Source of the DNA: Microvirga rosea
GTDB taxonomy: Bacteria > Pseudomonadota > Alphaproteobacteria > Rhizobiales > Beijerinckiaceae
Direction: 5' to 3'
Assembly (NCBI RefSeq): GCF_020595095.1
Contig: NZ_JAJDOP010000001.1
Coordinates: forward strand, 248,001 to 312,000
Length of the DNA stretch: 64,000 nucleotides
Of the stretch, positions 46,920-55,957 are shown piece by piece. A model generated the notes under the pieces. It was not told the DNA's origin. It was given only the letters and a program-made list of their open reading frames with translations, and ran no database searches. Position 1 is the stretch's first letter. Each line of letters begins with the position of its first letter. The position numbers and the translations under genes were made by a program.

Positions 46920-47024
46920 TCGTTGAAAGCCTCGGGCGCGGAAAAAGCCGTTCAGAGCTGACCAGAATGAGCGGATGTCCTGGGACGCATGTCGGCGACA
47001 TGCATGACGATCAAAAGTGTCCCG

Positions 47025-47111
47025 TCAGATCCGTGTCGTGGTCCGCCCTGCAACAAGCTGCTGCAGGGCCTGCCAGGGGCCGAACATGCGTAGATGCATC
47101 GCTTCACACAT
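47025..47111 (-). CDS. Putative 28-residue regulatory leader peptide of the ABC-F gene
   Basis: The ORF reads MCEAMHLRMFGPWQ..., 28 codons, ending in TGA 181 bases before the ABC-F start. A perfect AGGAGG (47117-47122) sits 5 bases before the ATG, far better than the signal of the ABC-F gene itself, and a candidate promoter ends about 37 bases upstream of the ATG. The opening M-x3-M-H-L-R parallels the M-x3-M-R-L-R of macrolide-sensing Erm leaders, with L and R at positions 7 and 8 (recalled from memory of the ErmDL type). Such peptides stall antibiotic-bound ribosomes and remodel the leader RNA to release the resistance gene. The function here is inferred. Confidence 0.6.
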   Translation of the reverse strand: MCEAMHLRMFGPWQALQQLVAGRTTTRI

Positions 47112-47147
47112 GCAGCCCTCCTGTGGTTGGTGTGGCGGATCGGCCGG

Positions 47148-47176
47148 ACCTTAGCGGCTGGCCTGCGGATAGGCAA
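47148..47176 (-). promoter_or_regulatory. Candidate promoter of leader ORF and ABC-F gene
   Basis: On the minus strand TTGCCT (47171-47176) and TAAGGT (47148-47153) are 17 bases apart. The -35 is fair and the -10 weak. It would start RNA about 30 bases before the leader ORF. Confidence 0.4.
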
Positions 47177-47321
47177 GTTCGTCACGACGGACGAAATGAT
47201 GAAAGGGACGCGATGGGCTTTCCGCTCGGCGTGAGGTTCGTTGGGTCCGGCCAGGCAAGATCACGTTCGCTCATGCGCGAATAATCCTCTGCGGACAGCG
47301 CCGATCATGCCGACGGATTCT

Positions 47322-47513
47322 TTATCCATCATTCCGGAGCCATTGACGAACGAGGCGAGGATCGAGGCCGATGTCACGGATGAGGTGATCGCCGGCCGAA
47401 AGAAGTCGCTCCAGGTCCCGGCGCAGGCGCCGTTGCTTCCGGTCGGCTGCCCGGACTTCGTGAATATGGCGCCAGCGGGATCTCAGGACCGCCCATCCTC
47501 CAACCCGTTTCAT
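47322..47513 (-). CDS. DUF1127-like small basic protein
   Basis: The 63-residue protein is strongly basic (WRHIHEVRAADRKQRRLRRDLERLLSAG region) and ends with the DUF1127-like LIRDIGLDPRLVRQWLR, equivalent to the usual L-x-DIGLxR. Small DUF1127 proteins in alphaproteobacteria affect RNA binding, phosphate or C/N metabolism. AGGAGG sits 6 bases before the ATG but is sequestered in a hairpin. It is divergent from a LysR gene. Confidence 0.7.
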   Translation of the reverse strand: MKRVGGWAVLRSRWRHIHEVRAADRKQRRLRRDLERLLSAGDHLIRDIGLDPRLVRQWLRNDG

Positions 47514-47517
47514 ACTG

Positions 47518-47538
47518 AACCTCCTGTTATCGGAGGTT
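47518..47538 (-). promoter_or_regulatory. Hairpin sequestering the Shine-Dalgarno of the DUF1127 gene
   Basis: On the minus strand AACCTCC-GATAACA-GGAGGTT forms a perfect 7-bp stem whose 3' arm is the Shine-Dalgarno, 4 bases before the ATG. Opening of the hairpin would be needed for initiation, suggesting temperature-, protein- or sRNA-dependent translation. Confidence 0.6.
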
Positions 47539-47615
47539 ATCCATTCTTCGCATGTTTACCGGAGCTTCAAACGGTTTATGCTCTCCTGTAGCTTGAGAAA
47601 AACTCATGTGATGCG

Positions 47616-48542
47616 ATGTCCCGCCTTCCCTCCCTCAACGCCCTCAAGACCTTCGAGGCCGTCGCTCGCCTCGGCGGCATGAACGCGGCGGCGCGCGAGC
47701 TTTGCGTGACCGAAAGCGCCGTGAGCCGGCAGGTCCGGCTTCTGGAGACGGAGCTGGGCCTTCCCCTGTTCAGGCGCGTCCACCGGGGTCTGGTTCTCAC
47801 CGCCAAAGGACAGGAGCTGGCGGCCACCTTGCGGGACGTGTTCGGGCTGCTGGCATCGGGAGTCGAGCGGCTGACCAGGCCGGCCGAGCGCCTGACGGTT
47901 CGCTCGCCGCCCACATTCGGCATCCGCTGGCTGATGCCGCGTCTTCCCCGCTTCGAGGCCCTTCATCCCGGCTGGAAAGTGGAAATCAACATCACGTGGC
48001 ATGACATCCGACCCGATACCCTCACGCACGACGTCGGCATTCGCTGCGGCCCCGGTACCTGGCCGTCGAAGTGCATCACGCCTCTGATGGTCGAACGGCT
48101 GACGCCGGTCTGTTCTCCCCGGCTTCTCGAGACGTGGCCCCTGACACGATCGACAGCGGATCTCGGACGCGCGCCCCTCCTCCACTGCTCCTGCCCGGGA
48201 GGCGATTGGCTGCGGTGGGCGAGGGCATGGGGCGGCGAGCCTTTCAGCGTCGACCGGGGAGAAACCTTCGACATGCTCGATCTTGCCTTGCGTGCGGCGG
48301 AAGCCGGCCGCGGCATCGCCATGGCGGATCTGACGATGATCGAAGATGACTTGGCGCTCGGGCGCCTCGTGGCGCCCTTTGTCGATAGGGTCGTGCCCGG
48401 AGAGGCTTACGTCTTCGTCCAGCCCGACCCGGAGCGCGACTCGCCGCTGGCCCGTGCTTTTGGAGAGTGGCTGGCGGAGGAGGCAAGGAGGCCGCAGGCG
48501 GACATCCCGCGGAGCATTGCAGTTCCAGAAATGGCGATCTAG
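47616..48542 (+). CDS. LysR-family transcriptional regulator (GcvA-like)
   Basis: The 308-residue regulator begins RLPSLNALKTFEAVARLGGMNAAARELCVTESAVSRQVRLLE, the GcvA-type HTH, and continues into a substrate-binding-like effector domain (about 90-290) with PTFGIRWLMPRLPRFEALHPGW. Its target is unknown; it is divergent from the DUF1127 gene, the nearest candidate. Its stop overlaps that of the convergent yggS gene by 4 bases. The original glycine-cleavage association does not follow from this context. Confidence 0.9.
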   Translation: MSRLPSLNALKTFEAVARLGGMNAAARELCVTESAVSRQVRLLETELGLPLFRRVHRGLVLTAKGQELAATLRDVFGLLASGVERLTRPAERLTVRSPPTFGIRWLMPRLPRFEALHPGWKVEINITWHDIRPDTLTHDVGIRCGPGTWPSKCITPLMVERLTPVCSPRLLETWPLTRSTADLGRAPLLHCSCPGGDWLRWARAWGGEPFSVDRGETFDMLDLALRAAEAGRGIAMADLTMIEDDLALGRLVAPFVDRVVPGEAYVFVQPDPERDSPLARAFGEWLAEEARRPQADIPRSIAVPEMAI

Positions 48543-49240
48543 CCGGCCTCTCCGGATGAAGCAGCCGGCTTCGGACGCATCCCGAAAATCGCGCTGCCGA
48601 CCCGAACATGGGTGGCGCCCATCTGGATCGCCGCATCGTAATCGGCGCTCATGCCCATGGAGAGCACTTTGAGATCGTTGCGCTTCGCGATGGCGTTGAG
48701 GAGCGCGAAATGCGGCGAGGGCGGGTCCTCGGCGGGCGGGATGCACATCAGGCCCTCAATGGTCAGGCCGTATTTCGTGCGGCAGGCCTCGATGAACGCG
48801 TCCACTTCTGCGGGTGCGACCCCGCCCTTCTGCGGCTCTTCCCCGGTGTTCACCTGGACCAGAAGGCGGGGAGTGCGTCCCTGCTTGGCGATTTCCTTCG
48901 CCAGGGCTTCGGCCAGGGACGGACGATCGACAGTATGGATCACGTCGAAGAGCTGAACCGCTTCCTTGGCCTTGTTGGATTGCAGCGGACCGATGAGGTG
49001 CAGTTCGGCATCCGGATAGGCCTCCCGCAATGCGGGCCACTTGGCCTTGGCTTCCTGAACGTAGTTCTCGCCGAAGATCCGCTGGCCTGCGGCCAGGACC
49101 GGCGCGATATCCTCGGCCGGAAAGGTCTTGGACACGGCCACGAGGGTCACCGAGGACGGATCACGGCCGTAATCGGCGGCGGCGCGGGCGATGTTCGCCC
49201 GGACCTCTTTCAAGTGCTCGACGGGGGTGGTGTCGCTCAT
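48539..49240 (-). CDS. YggS-family PLP homeostasis protein
   Basis: The 233-residue single-domain alanine-racemase-fold protein carries the PLP lysine in LVAVSKTFP (K37 region), FGENYVQEAKAKW, HLIGPLQSNKAKEAV and the C-terminal LSMGMSADYDAAIQMGATHVRVGSAIFG phosphate-binding region. It buffers pyridoxal phosphate and is not itself an enzyme of known reaction. The start is set at MSDTTPVEHL; the frame is open upstream but overlaps the divergent leuS promoter region. Confidence 0.94.
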   Translation of the reverse strand: MSDTTPVEHLKEVRANIARAAADYGRDPSSVTLVAVSKTFPAEDIAPVLAAGQRIFGENYVQEAKAKWPALREAYPDAELHLIGPLQSNKAKEAVQLFDVIHTVDRPSLAEALAKEIAKQGRTPRLLVQVNTGEEPQKGGVAPAEVDAFIEACRTKYGLTIEGLMCIPPAEDPPSPHFALLNAIAKRNDLKVLSMGMSADYDAAIQMGATHVRVGSAIFGMRPKPAASSGEAG

Positions 49241-49364
49241 ATGAGTCCTCTGCACGGCATTCCCGCGCGCGAAGCCGTTGACCGCGCGGATGAGCTGTGT
49301 CCTAGTCCGCCCCAACCCTGCGGCGCAAGCCGCGTCTTTCATGAATGACGGTGTGACGAGAAAA

Positions 49365-51983
49365 ATGAGGCCGGAGCGCTACAACGCCAAGGAAGCCGAA
49401 CCGAAATGGCGGAAGGTCTGGAACGACCGCGATCTGTTCAGGACCCGGAACGAAGATCCGCGCCCGAAATACTACGTGCTCGAGATGTTCCCCTATCCGT
49501 CGGGGCGCATCCATATGGGCCACGTGCGCAACTATACGATGGGCGACGTGGTGGCCCGCTACAAGCGCGCCAGGGGCTTCAACGTTCTCCATCCCATGGG
49601 CTGGGACGCCTTCGGCATGCCGGCCGAGAACGCCGCCATGCAGAACAAGGTCCACCCCAAGGAATGGACCTACGCGAATATCGCCACCATGCGCGGCCAG
49701 CTGCAATCCATGGGCCTGTCCCTCGACTGGAGCCGCGAGATCGCGACCTGCGATCCGAGCTACTACAAGCACCAGCAGCGCATGTTCCTGGATTTCCTGG
49801 AAGCGGGCCTCGTCGATCGCAAGACCGCCAAGGTGAACTGGGATCCGGTGGATCACACGGTGCTCGCCAACGAGCAGGTGATCGACGGGCGCGGCTGGCG
49901 TTCGGGCGCCCTGGTCGAGCAGCGCGAGCTGACCCAGTGGTTCCTGAAGATCACCGATTTCGCCGAAGACCTGAACAGCCGGCTCGATACCCTCGACCGT
50001 TGGCCCGAAAAGGTGCGCCTGATGCAGCGCAACTGGATCGGTCGCTCGGAAGGGCTGCTGGTCCGCTTCGCCCTGCGTCCCGAAACGGCGCCGAACGGCG
50101 AAACGGAGCTCGAAATCTATACCACGCGTCCCGACACGCTCTTCGGCGCGAAGTTCATGGCGGTGGCGCCCGACCATCCGCTGGCGAAGGCCGCGGCCGA
50201 TAAGAACCCGGAGCTCGCCGCCTTCATCGAGGAATGCAAGCATCTGGGCACCGCGCAGGAAGCGATCGACAAGGCCGAGAAGCTCGGCTTCGATACCGGG
50301 ATCCGGGCGGAGCATCCGTTCGATCCGAGCTGGACCCTGCCGGTCTACGTGGCGAACTTCATCCTGATGGAATACGGCACGGGCGCCATCTTCGGCTGTC
50401 CCGCGCACGACCAGCGCGACCTGGATTTCGTCAACAAGTACGGCCTGGGCAACACGCCCGTGGTCTGTCCGCCCGATGTGGATCCGGAGAGCTTCGTCAT
50501 CACCGATACGGCTTATGACGGCGACGGCCGGTTGATTCATTCCCGCTTCCTCGACGGAATGACCATTCCGGAAGCGAAGGAAGAAGTTGCCCGCCGGCTG
50601 GAAAGCCAGACACGCAACAACCGGCCGGTGGCCGAGCGCAAGGTGAATTTCCGCCTGCGCGACTGGGGCATCTCGCGCCAGCGCTATTGGGGCTGTCCCA
50701 TTCCGGTGATCCATTGCGATGCCTGCGGCATCGTGCCGGTCCCGAAGAACCAGCTGCCGGTGACCTTGCCGGAGGACGTGTCCTTCGACGTGCCCGGCAA
50801 TCCGCTCGACCGGCACCCCACATGGAAGCATGTGGATTGCCCGCAATGCGGCGGGAAGGGACGGCGCGAGACCGACACCATGGACACCTTCGTGGATTCG
50901 TCCTGGTACTTCGCGCGCTTCACCGATCCGACCCTGACGGATCGGCCGACCGACAAGGCGGTGGTCGATCGCTGGCTGCCGGTGGATCAGTATATCGGCG
51001 GCATCGAGCACGCGATCCTGCACCTGCTTTATTCGCGCTTCTTCACCCGCGCCATGTCGCGGACCGGCCATGCGGGGCTCGACGAGCCGTTTGACGGCCT
51101 GTTCACGCAAGGCATGGTGGTGCACGAGACCTATAAGGATCAGGCCGGCGCCTGGGTGCTGCCCAGCGACGTGCGCATCGAGAGCGAAGGCGGCACCCGC
51201 CGCGCCTTCGACGTGAATACCGGCGCACCGGTCGAGATCGGCTCCATCGAAAAGATGTCGAAGTCGAAGAAGAACACGGTGGATCCGGACGAGATCATCG
51301 CCTCCTACGGAGCCGACACCGCCCGCTGGTTCATGCTCTCGGATTCACCGCCGGAACGCGACGTGATCTGGACGGAAGAAGGCGTGCAGGGCGCCGCGCG
51401 TTTCGTTCAGCGCGTCTGGCGCCTGATCTCGGAACTGGCGGACCGGGCCGCGCCGGACGGAGCAGCCGCCGAAGGTCCCTTGGGGCAGGCGGTCCGCAAG
51501 GCCGCTCACAAGGCCTTGGCCGCGGTGGAAGAGGATGTGGAACGCCTGCGCTTCAACCGCTGCGTCGCCCATCTCTACGAGTTCGCCAACACCTTGCAGG
51601 ATATGCTCACCCGGGCGAAAGCCGCCGAGGAACTGGGCCTGTCGGGAGCGTTCCGGGAAGCGGCCCGGATCTTCGTTCAGCTCCTGGCGCCGATGATGCC
51701 GCATCTGGCGGAGGAATGCTGGGCGACGCTGGGAGAAACCGGCCTCGTCGCAGAGGCTGCGTGGCCCGATGTGGAGCGTGCGCTTCTCGTCGAGGAAACG
51801 ATCACCCTGCCGGTGCAGGTCAACGGCAAGAAGCGCGCCGACGTGACGATTGCGCGCGATGCCGATCAGGCCTCCATCGAAGCGGCCGTGCTCTCGCTCG
51901 ACGCCGTGCAAAAGGCTATGGAGGGCAAGTCCGCCCGCAAGATCATCGTCGTCCCACAGAGGATCGTGAATGTCGTCGCTTAA
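49365..51983 (+). CDS. leuS: Leucyl-tRNA synthetase
   Basis: The 872-residue class Ia synthetase has the HIGH-type motif [18 protein letters not shown], the CP1 editing domain (about 230-420; [20 protein letters not shown]), a zinc-like CDACG...CPQCGG pair and the KMSKS motif ([14 protein letters not shown]). The start is set at the ATG giving [15 protein letters not shown], the canonical family beginning; an ATG at 49341 would add 8 residues. It overlaps lptE by 14 bases, a coupling common in proteobacteria. Confidence 0.96.
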   Translation: MRPERYNAKEAEPKWRKVWNDRDLFRTRNEDPRPKYYVLEMFPYPSGRIHMGHVRNYTMGDVVARYKRARGFNVLHPMGWDAFGMPAENAAMQNKVHPKEWTYANIATMRGQLQSMGLSLDWSREIATCDPSYYKHQQRMFLDFLEAGLVDRKTAKVNWDPVDHTVLANEQVIDGRGWRSGALVEQRELTQWFLKITDFAEDLNSRLDTLDRWPEKVRLMQRNWIGRSEGLLVRFALRPETAPNGETELEIYTTRPDTLFGAKFMAVAPDHPLAKAAADKNPELAAFIEECKHLGTAQEAIDKAEKLGFDTGIRAEHPFDPSWTLPVYVANFILMEYGTGAIFGCPAHDQRDLDFVNKYGLGNTPVVCPPDVDPESFVITDTAYDGDGRLIHSRFLDGMTIPEAKEEVARRLESQTRNNRPVAERKVNFRLRDWGISRQRYWGCPIPVIHCDACGIVPVPKNQLPVTLPEDVSFDVPGNPLDRHPTWKHVDCPQCGGKGRRETDTMDTFVDSSWYFARFTDPTLTDRPTDKAVVDRWLPVDQYIGGIEHAILHLLYSRFFTRAMSRTGHAGLDEPFDGLFTQGMVVHETYKDQAGAWVLPSDVRIESEGGTRRAFDVNTGAPVEIGSIEKMSKSKKNTVDPDEIIASYGADTARWFMLSDSPPERDVIWTEEGVQGAARFVQRVWRLISELADRAAPDGAAAEGPLGQAVRKAAHKALAAVEEDVERLRFNRCVAHLYEFANTLQDMLTRAKAAEELGLSGAFREAARIFVQLLAPMMPHLAEECWATLGETGLVAEAAWPDVERALLVEETITLPVQVNGKKRADVTIARDADQASIEAAVLSLDAVQKAMEGKSARKIIVVPQRIVNVVA

Positions 51984-52506
51984 CCTGAAGGGCCTTGCCC
52001 GTCTCGCTGTCGTGGCAGGCCTGACTCTCGGCCTGTCCGCCTGTTTCCGTCCTCTCTATGGCCCGACAGCCTCGGGCGAATCGCTTCAGACCGTTCTCGC
52101 CTCCATCGAGGTGCCGGAGCTGAAATGGGCCGACCAGCAGGCCCGGGTGGGGCATTACCTGCGCAGCGAGATCATCTACGCCCTCAACGGCTCGGGACAG
52201 GATCTTCCGAAGCGTTATGTGCTGGCGCTGTCGCTCGGCCAGTCCATTCAGACGCCCATCGTCGACACCGTGACCGGACGGGCGCAGACGGCCACCATCG
52301 TGGGCAACCTGACCTACACGCTCACGACCAAGGACGGCTCGAAGACCCTGACGACCGGCACGGCCACGTCCTACGCCACCTATGAGCGCTTCCCGCAGCG
52401 CTTCGCCACCGTCCGCGCCGCGCGCGATGCGGAGATCAGGCTCGCGAAAGCGCTTGCGGATCAGGTCAAGACCAGACTCGCCATGGAGCTGGCGACGGCC
52501 AGCTGA
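51970..52506 (+). CDS. lptE: LPS-assembly lipoprotein LptE
   Basis: The 178-residue protein starts with a lipoprotein signal and lipobox LSAC (C25), followed by FRPLYGPT, a signature of alphaproteobacterial LptE. It plugs the LptD barrel that inserts lipopolysaccharide in the outer membrane. It overlaps leuS and is followed by holA after 5 bases, the usual leuS-lptE-holA order. Confidence 0.92.
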   Translation: MSSLNLKGLARLAVVAGLTLGLSACFRPLYGPTASGESLQTVLASIEVPELKWADQQARVGHYLRSEIIYALNGSGQDLPKRYVLALSLGQSIQTPIVDTVTGRAQTATIVGNLTYTLTTKDGSKTLTTGTATSYATYERFPQRFATVRAARDAEIRLAKALADQVKTRLAMELATAS

Positions 52507-52511
52507 CGGCC

Positions 52512-53531
52512 ATGGTGGCGATCAAGGCCGGCGATGTGGAGGGAGTTCTCCGGCGCCCCAATCCGGGCATCGGGGTCTTCCTGTTCTATGGCCCGGACGT
52601 GGGCCTCATCAACGAGCGGGCGCGCGCCTTGGCGGAGCGCTCGGTCGAGGATCCGGCCGATCCGTTTCAGCTCATCCGCCTCGACGGCGACGACATTGCC
52701 GCCGATCCGGCGCGCCTCGCGGACGAAGCCGGGACGATGGGGCTGTTCGGCGGCAAGCGGGCCCTCTGGATCAAGGCCACGTCGCGCAATCTTGCGCCTG
52801 CGGTGGATCTCGTCCTGAAAGGAAAGCCACAGGACACGGTCATCGTCATCGAAGGCGGCGATCTCGCCAAATCCGCCCCGTTGCGTACCCTTTGCGAGAA
52901 ATCGCAGAACGCCCTTGCTCTGCCCTGCTATGCGGATTCGGGCCGCGACCTCGGAACGGTGGTGGACGATGCCCTGAAGAGCGGGGGCTTCACGATCGGC
53001 CGGGACGCCCGGACAGTTCTTCTGGCCAGCCTCGGCGGCGACCGGCTCGCCACCCGCGGCGAATTGGCGAAGCTGATGCTCTACGCCCACGGCAAGCGCG
53101 AGATCACCCTTGAGGACGTGGACGCGATCCTCAGCGACGTGTCGAGCCTCGCCATGGATGCGGTGGTGGATGCGGCTTTCGCCGGCCAGGGAACCGACCT
53201 GGAAACCGGCTCGCGGCGTCTGGCGGCGGAGGGCGTCAGCGCCTCGACCGTTCTCGGGGCGGCCCTGCGCCATGCCTTGATGCTTCTGACGGCCCGCCTG
53301 AGTATCGAGGACGGAAAACCGGCCAGCGCCGTGGTCGAAGGCATGCGCAGCCTGCATTTTCGCCGCAAGCCCCTGGTCGAGCGCCACCTGCAGCGCTGGA
53401 CCTCGGAAAGCCTCAAGCAGGCGATTGCCCAGCTTCAGGCCGCTCTGCTGGATACCCGTCGCCTGTCCGGCCTCGACCATGTGGTGACCGCCAAGACTCT
53501 CCTCGATATCGCCCGGGCCGCGCGCCGCTGA
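52512..53531 (+). CDS. holA: DNA polymerase III delta subunit
   Basis: The 339-residue protein has the N-terminal AAA+-like HolA domain (FLFYGPDVGLINERARALAE; DTVIVIEGGDLAKSAPLR) and the C-terminal helical part (VDDALKSGGFTIGRDARTVLLASLGGDRLATRGELAKLMLYAHG). It opens the beta clamp during loading. Its place after lptE with a 5-base gap supports the call. No Walker A is expected in this subunit. Confidence 0.93.
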   Translation: MVAIKAGDVEGVLRRPNPGIGVFLFYGPDVGLINERARALAERSVEDPADPFQLIRLDGDDIAADPARLADEAGTMGLFGGKRALWIKATSRNLAPAVDLVLKGKPQDTVIVIEGGDLAKSAPLRTLCEKSQNALALPCYADSGRDLGTVVDDALKSGGFTIGRDARTVLLASLGGDRLATRGELAKLMLYAHGKREITLEDVDAILSDVSSLAMDAVVDAAFAGQGTDLETGSRRLAAEGVSASTVLGAALRHALMLLTARLSIEDGKPASAVVEGMRSLHFRRKPLVERHLQRWTSESLKQAIAQLQAALLDTRRLSGLDHVVTAKTLLDIARAARR

Positions 53532-53574
53532 GGCTTCGTTGCGGGCGCTCGGACACGGTCGGCGTCAGCCGCCC

Positions 53575-54459
53575 CTACCCGGCCGGATTGAGCCGGCGGC
53601 ACAAACCATCGAGCTGCTCGAGGGTCTTGTAACGGATGCGCAGCTCGCCCCCTTGGCCCTTGTGATCGATGGCGACCGTGAGGCCGAGAACATCCTGCAA
53701 GGCGCGCTCGAGGGCGCGGGTGTCGGGATCCTTCTCGGGCTTGACCTTGGCGGTCTTCGTTTCGAGCTTCGCCGGCGTCGATTGATCGGTCTGCGCGATC
53801 TCCTCCACCTGCCGGACGCTCAAGCCCTGGTCCAGGATTTTCTTGGCGGTGGCGACCGGGTCCTTCACGGCCAGAAGAGCCCTGCCGTGGCCGGCGGTGA
53901 TCTGGCGGCTGACCAGAAGCGTCTTCACCGGCTCCGGCAGATCGCTCAGCCGCATCATGTTGGCGATGTGGCTGCGGCTCTTGCCGATGACTTTGGACAA
54001 CTTGTCCTGCGTGTACGAAAACTCGGCCATCAGGCGCGAATAGCCTTGTGCTTCTTCGATCGGGTTGAGATCGGCGCGCTGGACGTTTTCAAGAATCGCG
54101 TATTCCAGGGATGTCTTGTCGTCGATGTCGACCACGACCACCGGCACATCGTGAAGTCCCGCGACCTGGGCGGCGCGCCAGCGGCGCTCGCCGGCCACGA
54201 TCTCATAGGCGTCGGGCGTCTTCGGAACGGCCCGGACCACGATGGGCTGGATGATGCCGCGATCCTTGATCGATTGCGACAACTCCTGAAGCTCGCTGTC
54301 CGCGAAATGCTTACGCGGGTTGCGCGGGTTGGGCCGCAGGAACGCAACCGGCACCTTACGCTGGCCACGCCCGCGTTCGACAACGCCGATCTCGTCCCCG
54401 ACCTCGCCGATCAGGGCGGCAAGTCCTCGTCCCAAGCGCGGCTTCGTTTCTTCGGCCAT
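53575..54459 (-). CDS. parB: Chromosome partitioning protein ParB
   Basis: The 294-residue protein has the alphaproteobacterial start RLGRGLAALIGEV, the ParB/Spo0J CTPase domain (IKDRGIIQPIVVRAVP, IVAGERRWRAAQVAG, ILENVQRADLNPIEEAQGY), an HTH (about 140-175, SRSHIANMMRLSDLPEPVKTLL) and a C-terminal dimerisation domain. It binds the parS sites found in the window and loads SMC. The start is MAEETKPRLGRG, downstream of parA by 23 bases. Confidence 0.97.
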   Translation of the reverse strand: MAEETKPRLGRGLAALIGEVGDEIGVVERGRGQRKVPVAFLRPNPRNPRKHFADSELQELSQSIKDRGIIQPIVVRAVPKTPDAYEIVAGERRWRAAQVAGLHDVPVVVVDIDDKTSLEYAILENVQRADLNPIEEAQGYSRLMAEFSYTQDKLSKVIGKSRSHIANMMRLSDLPEPVKTLLVSRQITAGHGRALLAVKDPVATAKKILDQGLSVRQVEEIAQTDQSTPAKLETKTAKVKPEKDPDTRALERALQDVLGLTVAIDHKGQGGELRIRYKTLEQLDGLCRRLNPAG

Positions 54460-54482
54460 GATGCCCTCTTCAGGTTCTTGGT

Positions 54483-55322
54483 TCAGGCGGCGCGCAGGGC
54501 GCGCTCGCGTTGGATGATTTCGGAAGCCAGGCGCAGATAGGCCTGCGAGCCAGCGCATTTGAGATCGTAGAGGAGGACCGGCTTCCCGTGGGACGGTGCT
54601 TCGGACACGCGCACGTTCCGTGGGATCATGGTTTCATAAACCTTGTTGCCCATGAACTGCCGCACGTCGGCCACGACCTGTCCCGACAGGTTGTTGCGCG
54701 GGTCGAACATGGTCAGCACGACCCCATGGATGGTCAGTTGCGGGTTGAGGGCGGAACGGACCTGCTCGACGGTCTTCAGAAGCTGGCTGAGGCCTTCCAG
54801 CGCGAAAAATTCGCATTGGAGCGGGACCAGAACGGCGTCAGCAGCCGTTAAGGCATTGATGGTCAGAAGATTAAGCGAAGGTGGGCAATCGATCAGCACA
54901 TAGGTAAATGGATCGCTTACCTCAGACGTCATCAATGTTCTAATAGCACTGCGGAGCCGGTGCGCCCGGTCCCGCTCGCTCGCGATCTCCAATTCGACGC
55001 CCAGAAGGTCCAGGGTTGACGGCGCGACGAACAGACGAGGCACGACGGTCTCGGTGATGGCGCTCTCCAGGGACACTTCCCCCGTCAGCACGTGATAGGT
55101 CGAGACGCTCCGGCTCTTGCGGTCGATCCCCAAACCGGTCGAGGCATTACCCTGAGGGTCGAGATCGATGATCAGCACCTTCTCGCCGATCGCCGCGAGA
55201 GCGGTGCCGAGATTGATGGCGGTGGTCGTCTTGCCGACTCCACCCTTTTGATTGGCGAGGACCAAAACCCGTGGCTGGGCCGGTTGCGTTCCCAGGTCGG
55301 ATCCGCTGCGGTCGCTGGTCAT
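54483..55322 (-). CDS. parA: Chromosome partitioning ATPase ParA
   Basis: The 279-residue Walker-type ATPase has the deviant Walker A KGGVGKTTTAINLG, the A' motif IIDLDPQGNAS and VLIDCPPSLNLLT. It forms the gradient that moves ParB-parS complexes. It overlaps the rsmG stop by 4 bases (ATGA), so rsmG-parA-parB are coupled, the standard gid-par order. Confidence 0.97.
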   Translation of the reverse strand: MTSDRSGSDLGTQPAQPRVLVLANQKGGVGKTTTAINLGTALAAIGEKVLIIDLDPQGNASTGLGIDRKSRSVSTYHVLTGEVSLESAITETVVPRLFVAPSTLDLLGVELEIASERDRAHRLRSAIRTLMTSEVSDPFTYVLIDCPPSLNLLTINALTAADAVLVPLQCEFFALEGLSQLLKTVEQVRSALNPQLTIHGVVLTMFDPRNNLSGQVVADVRQFMGNKVYETMIPRNVRVSEAPSHGKPVLLYDLKCAGSQAYLRLASEIIQRERALRAA

Positions 55323-55957
55323 GACAGGCTCTCAATGGAGGAAATGCGAAGGATCCTGGCCTCGGAATCGGTTCGGCTGGGCAGGATATCCAGATCGAAC
55401 TTCCATGATTTTCGTGCTTGGGTCAATTCAACCTCGACGTCCCGGCCCTTGGGGAAGAGGCCGATTGTCCCCGCTTTCAACAAAGGCGATGTCCAGTCCA
55501 AAAGCTGATCGAGGGCCGCGAGCGCCCGCGCCGACACCACATCGGTCTTGCCGACAAATGTGGGAACAACCGTTTCCAGCCGCGCCTCATGAACCTTGGC
55601 CTTGGCGCCGGACAGGCGGACGATATGCCGGAGGAAAGCGCATTTGCGGGAATTGCTCTCGACGAGATGGACCTCGAGGCCCTGTTCGATCCCGGCAATG
55701 GCCAGAACCAGACCCGGAAAGCCTGCCCCCGATCCGAGGTCGAGCCAGGTTCGGGCATGGGGCGCCAGGGACAGGAGTTGAAGCGAATCGACGATGTGCC
55801 TGTCCCAGATCCGGTCCAGGGTACCGGGCCCGACCAGGTTCTTGATCGCTTGCCAACGCCTCAGCTCGCTTTCCAGCATGGCGAGCTTGTCCGATGTTTC
55901 ACGTGAAACATCGAAGAGCCTGAGAGCTTCCTGGGCGCCGGATGCGGTCACTGCCAT
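55319..55957 (-). CDS. rsmG: 16S rRNA m7G methyltransferase RsmG
   Basis: The 212-residue methyltransferase has the SAM motif [17 protein letters not shown] and [14 protein letters not shown]. It methylates G527 of 16S rRNA (E. coli numbering); loss gives low-level streptomycin resistance. Its 5' part contains a parS palindrome, encoding DVSRETSDK. It overlaps mnmG by 10 bases. Confidence 0.96.
   Translation of the reverse strand: MAVTASGAQEALRLFDVSRETSDKLAMLESELRRWQAIKNLVGPGTLDRIWDRHIVDSLQLLSLAPHARTWLDLGSGAGFPGLVLAIAGIEQGLEVHLVESNSRKCAFLRHIVRLSGAKAKVHEARLETVVPTFVGKTDVVSARALAALDQLLDWTSPLLKAGTIGLFPKGRDVEVELTQARKSWKFDLDILPSRTDSEARILRISSIESLS
55895..55910. other. parS centromere site 1 (inside rsmG)
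   Basis: TGTTTCACGTGAAACA, a perfect 16-bp match to the universal parS consensus. It lies in the coding sequence of rsmG, 2.3 kb from the partner site and close to parAB. Confidence 0.97.
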
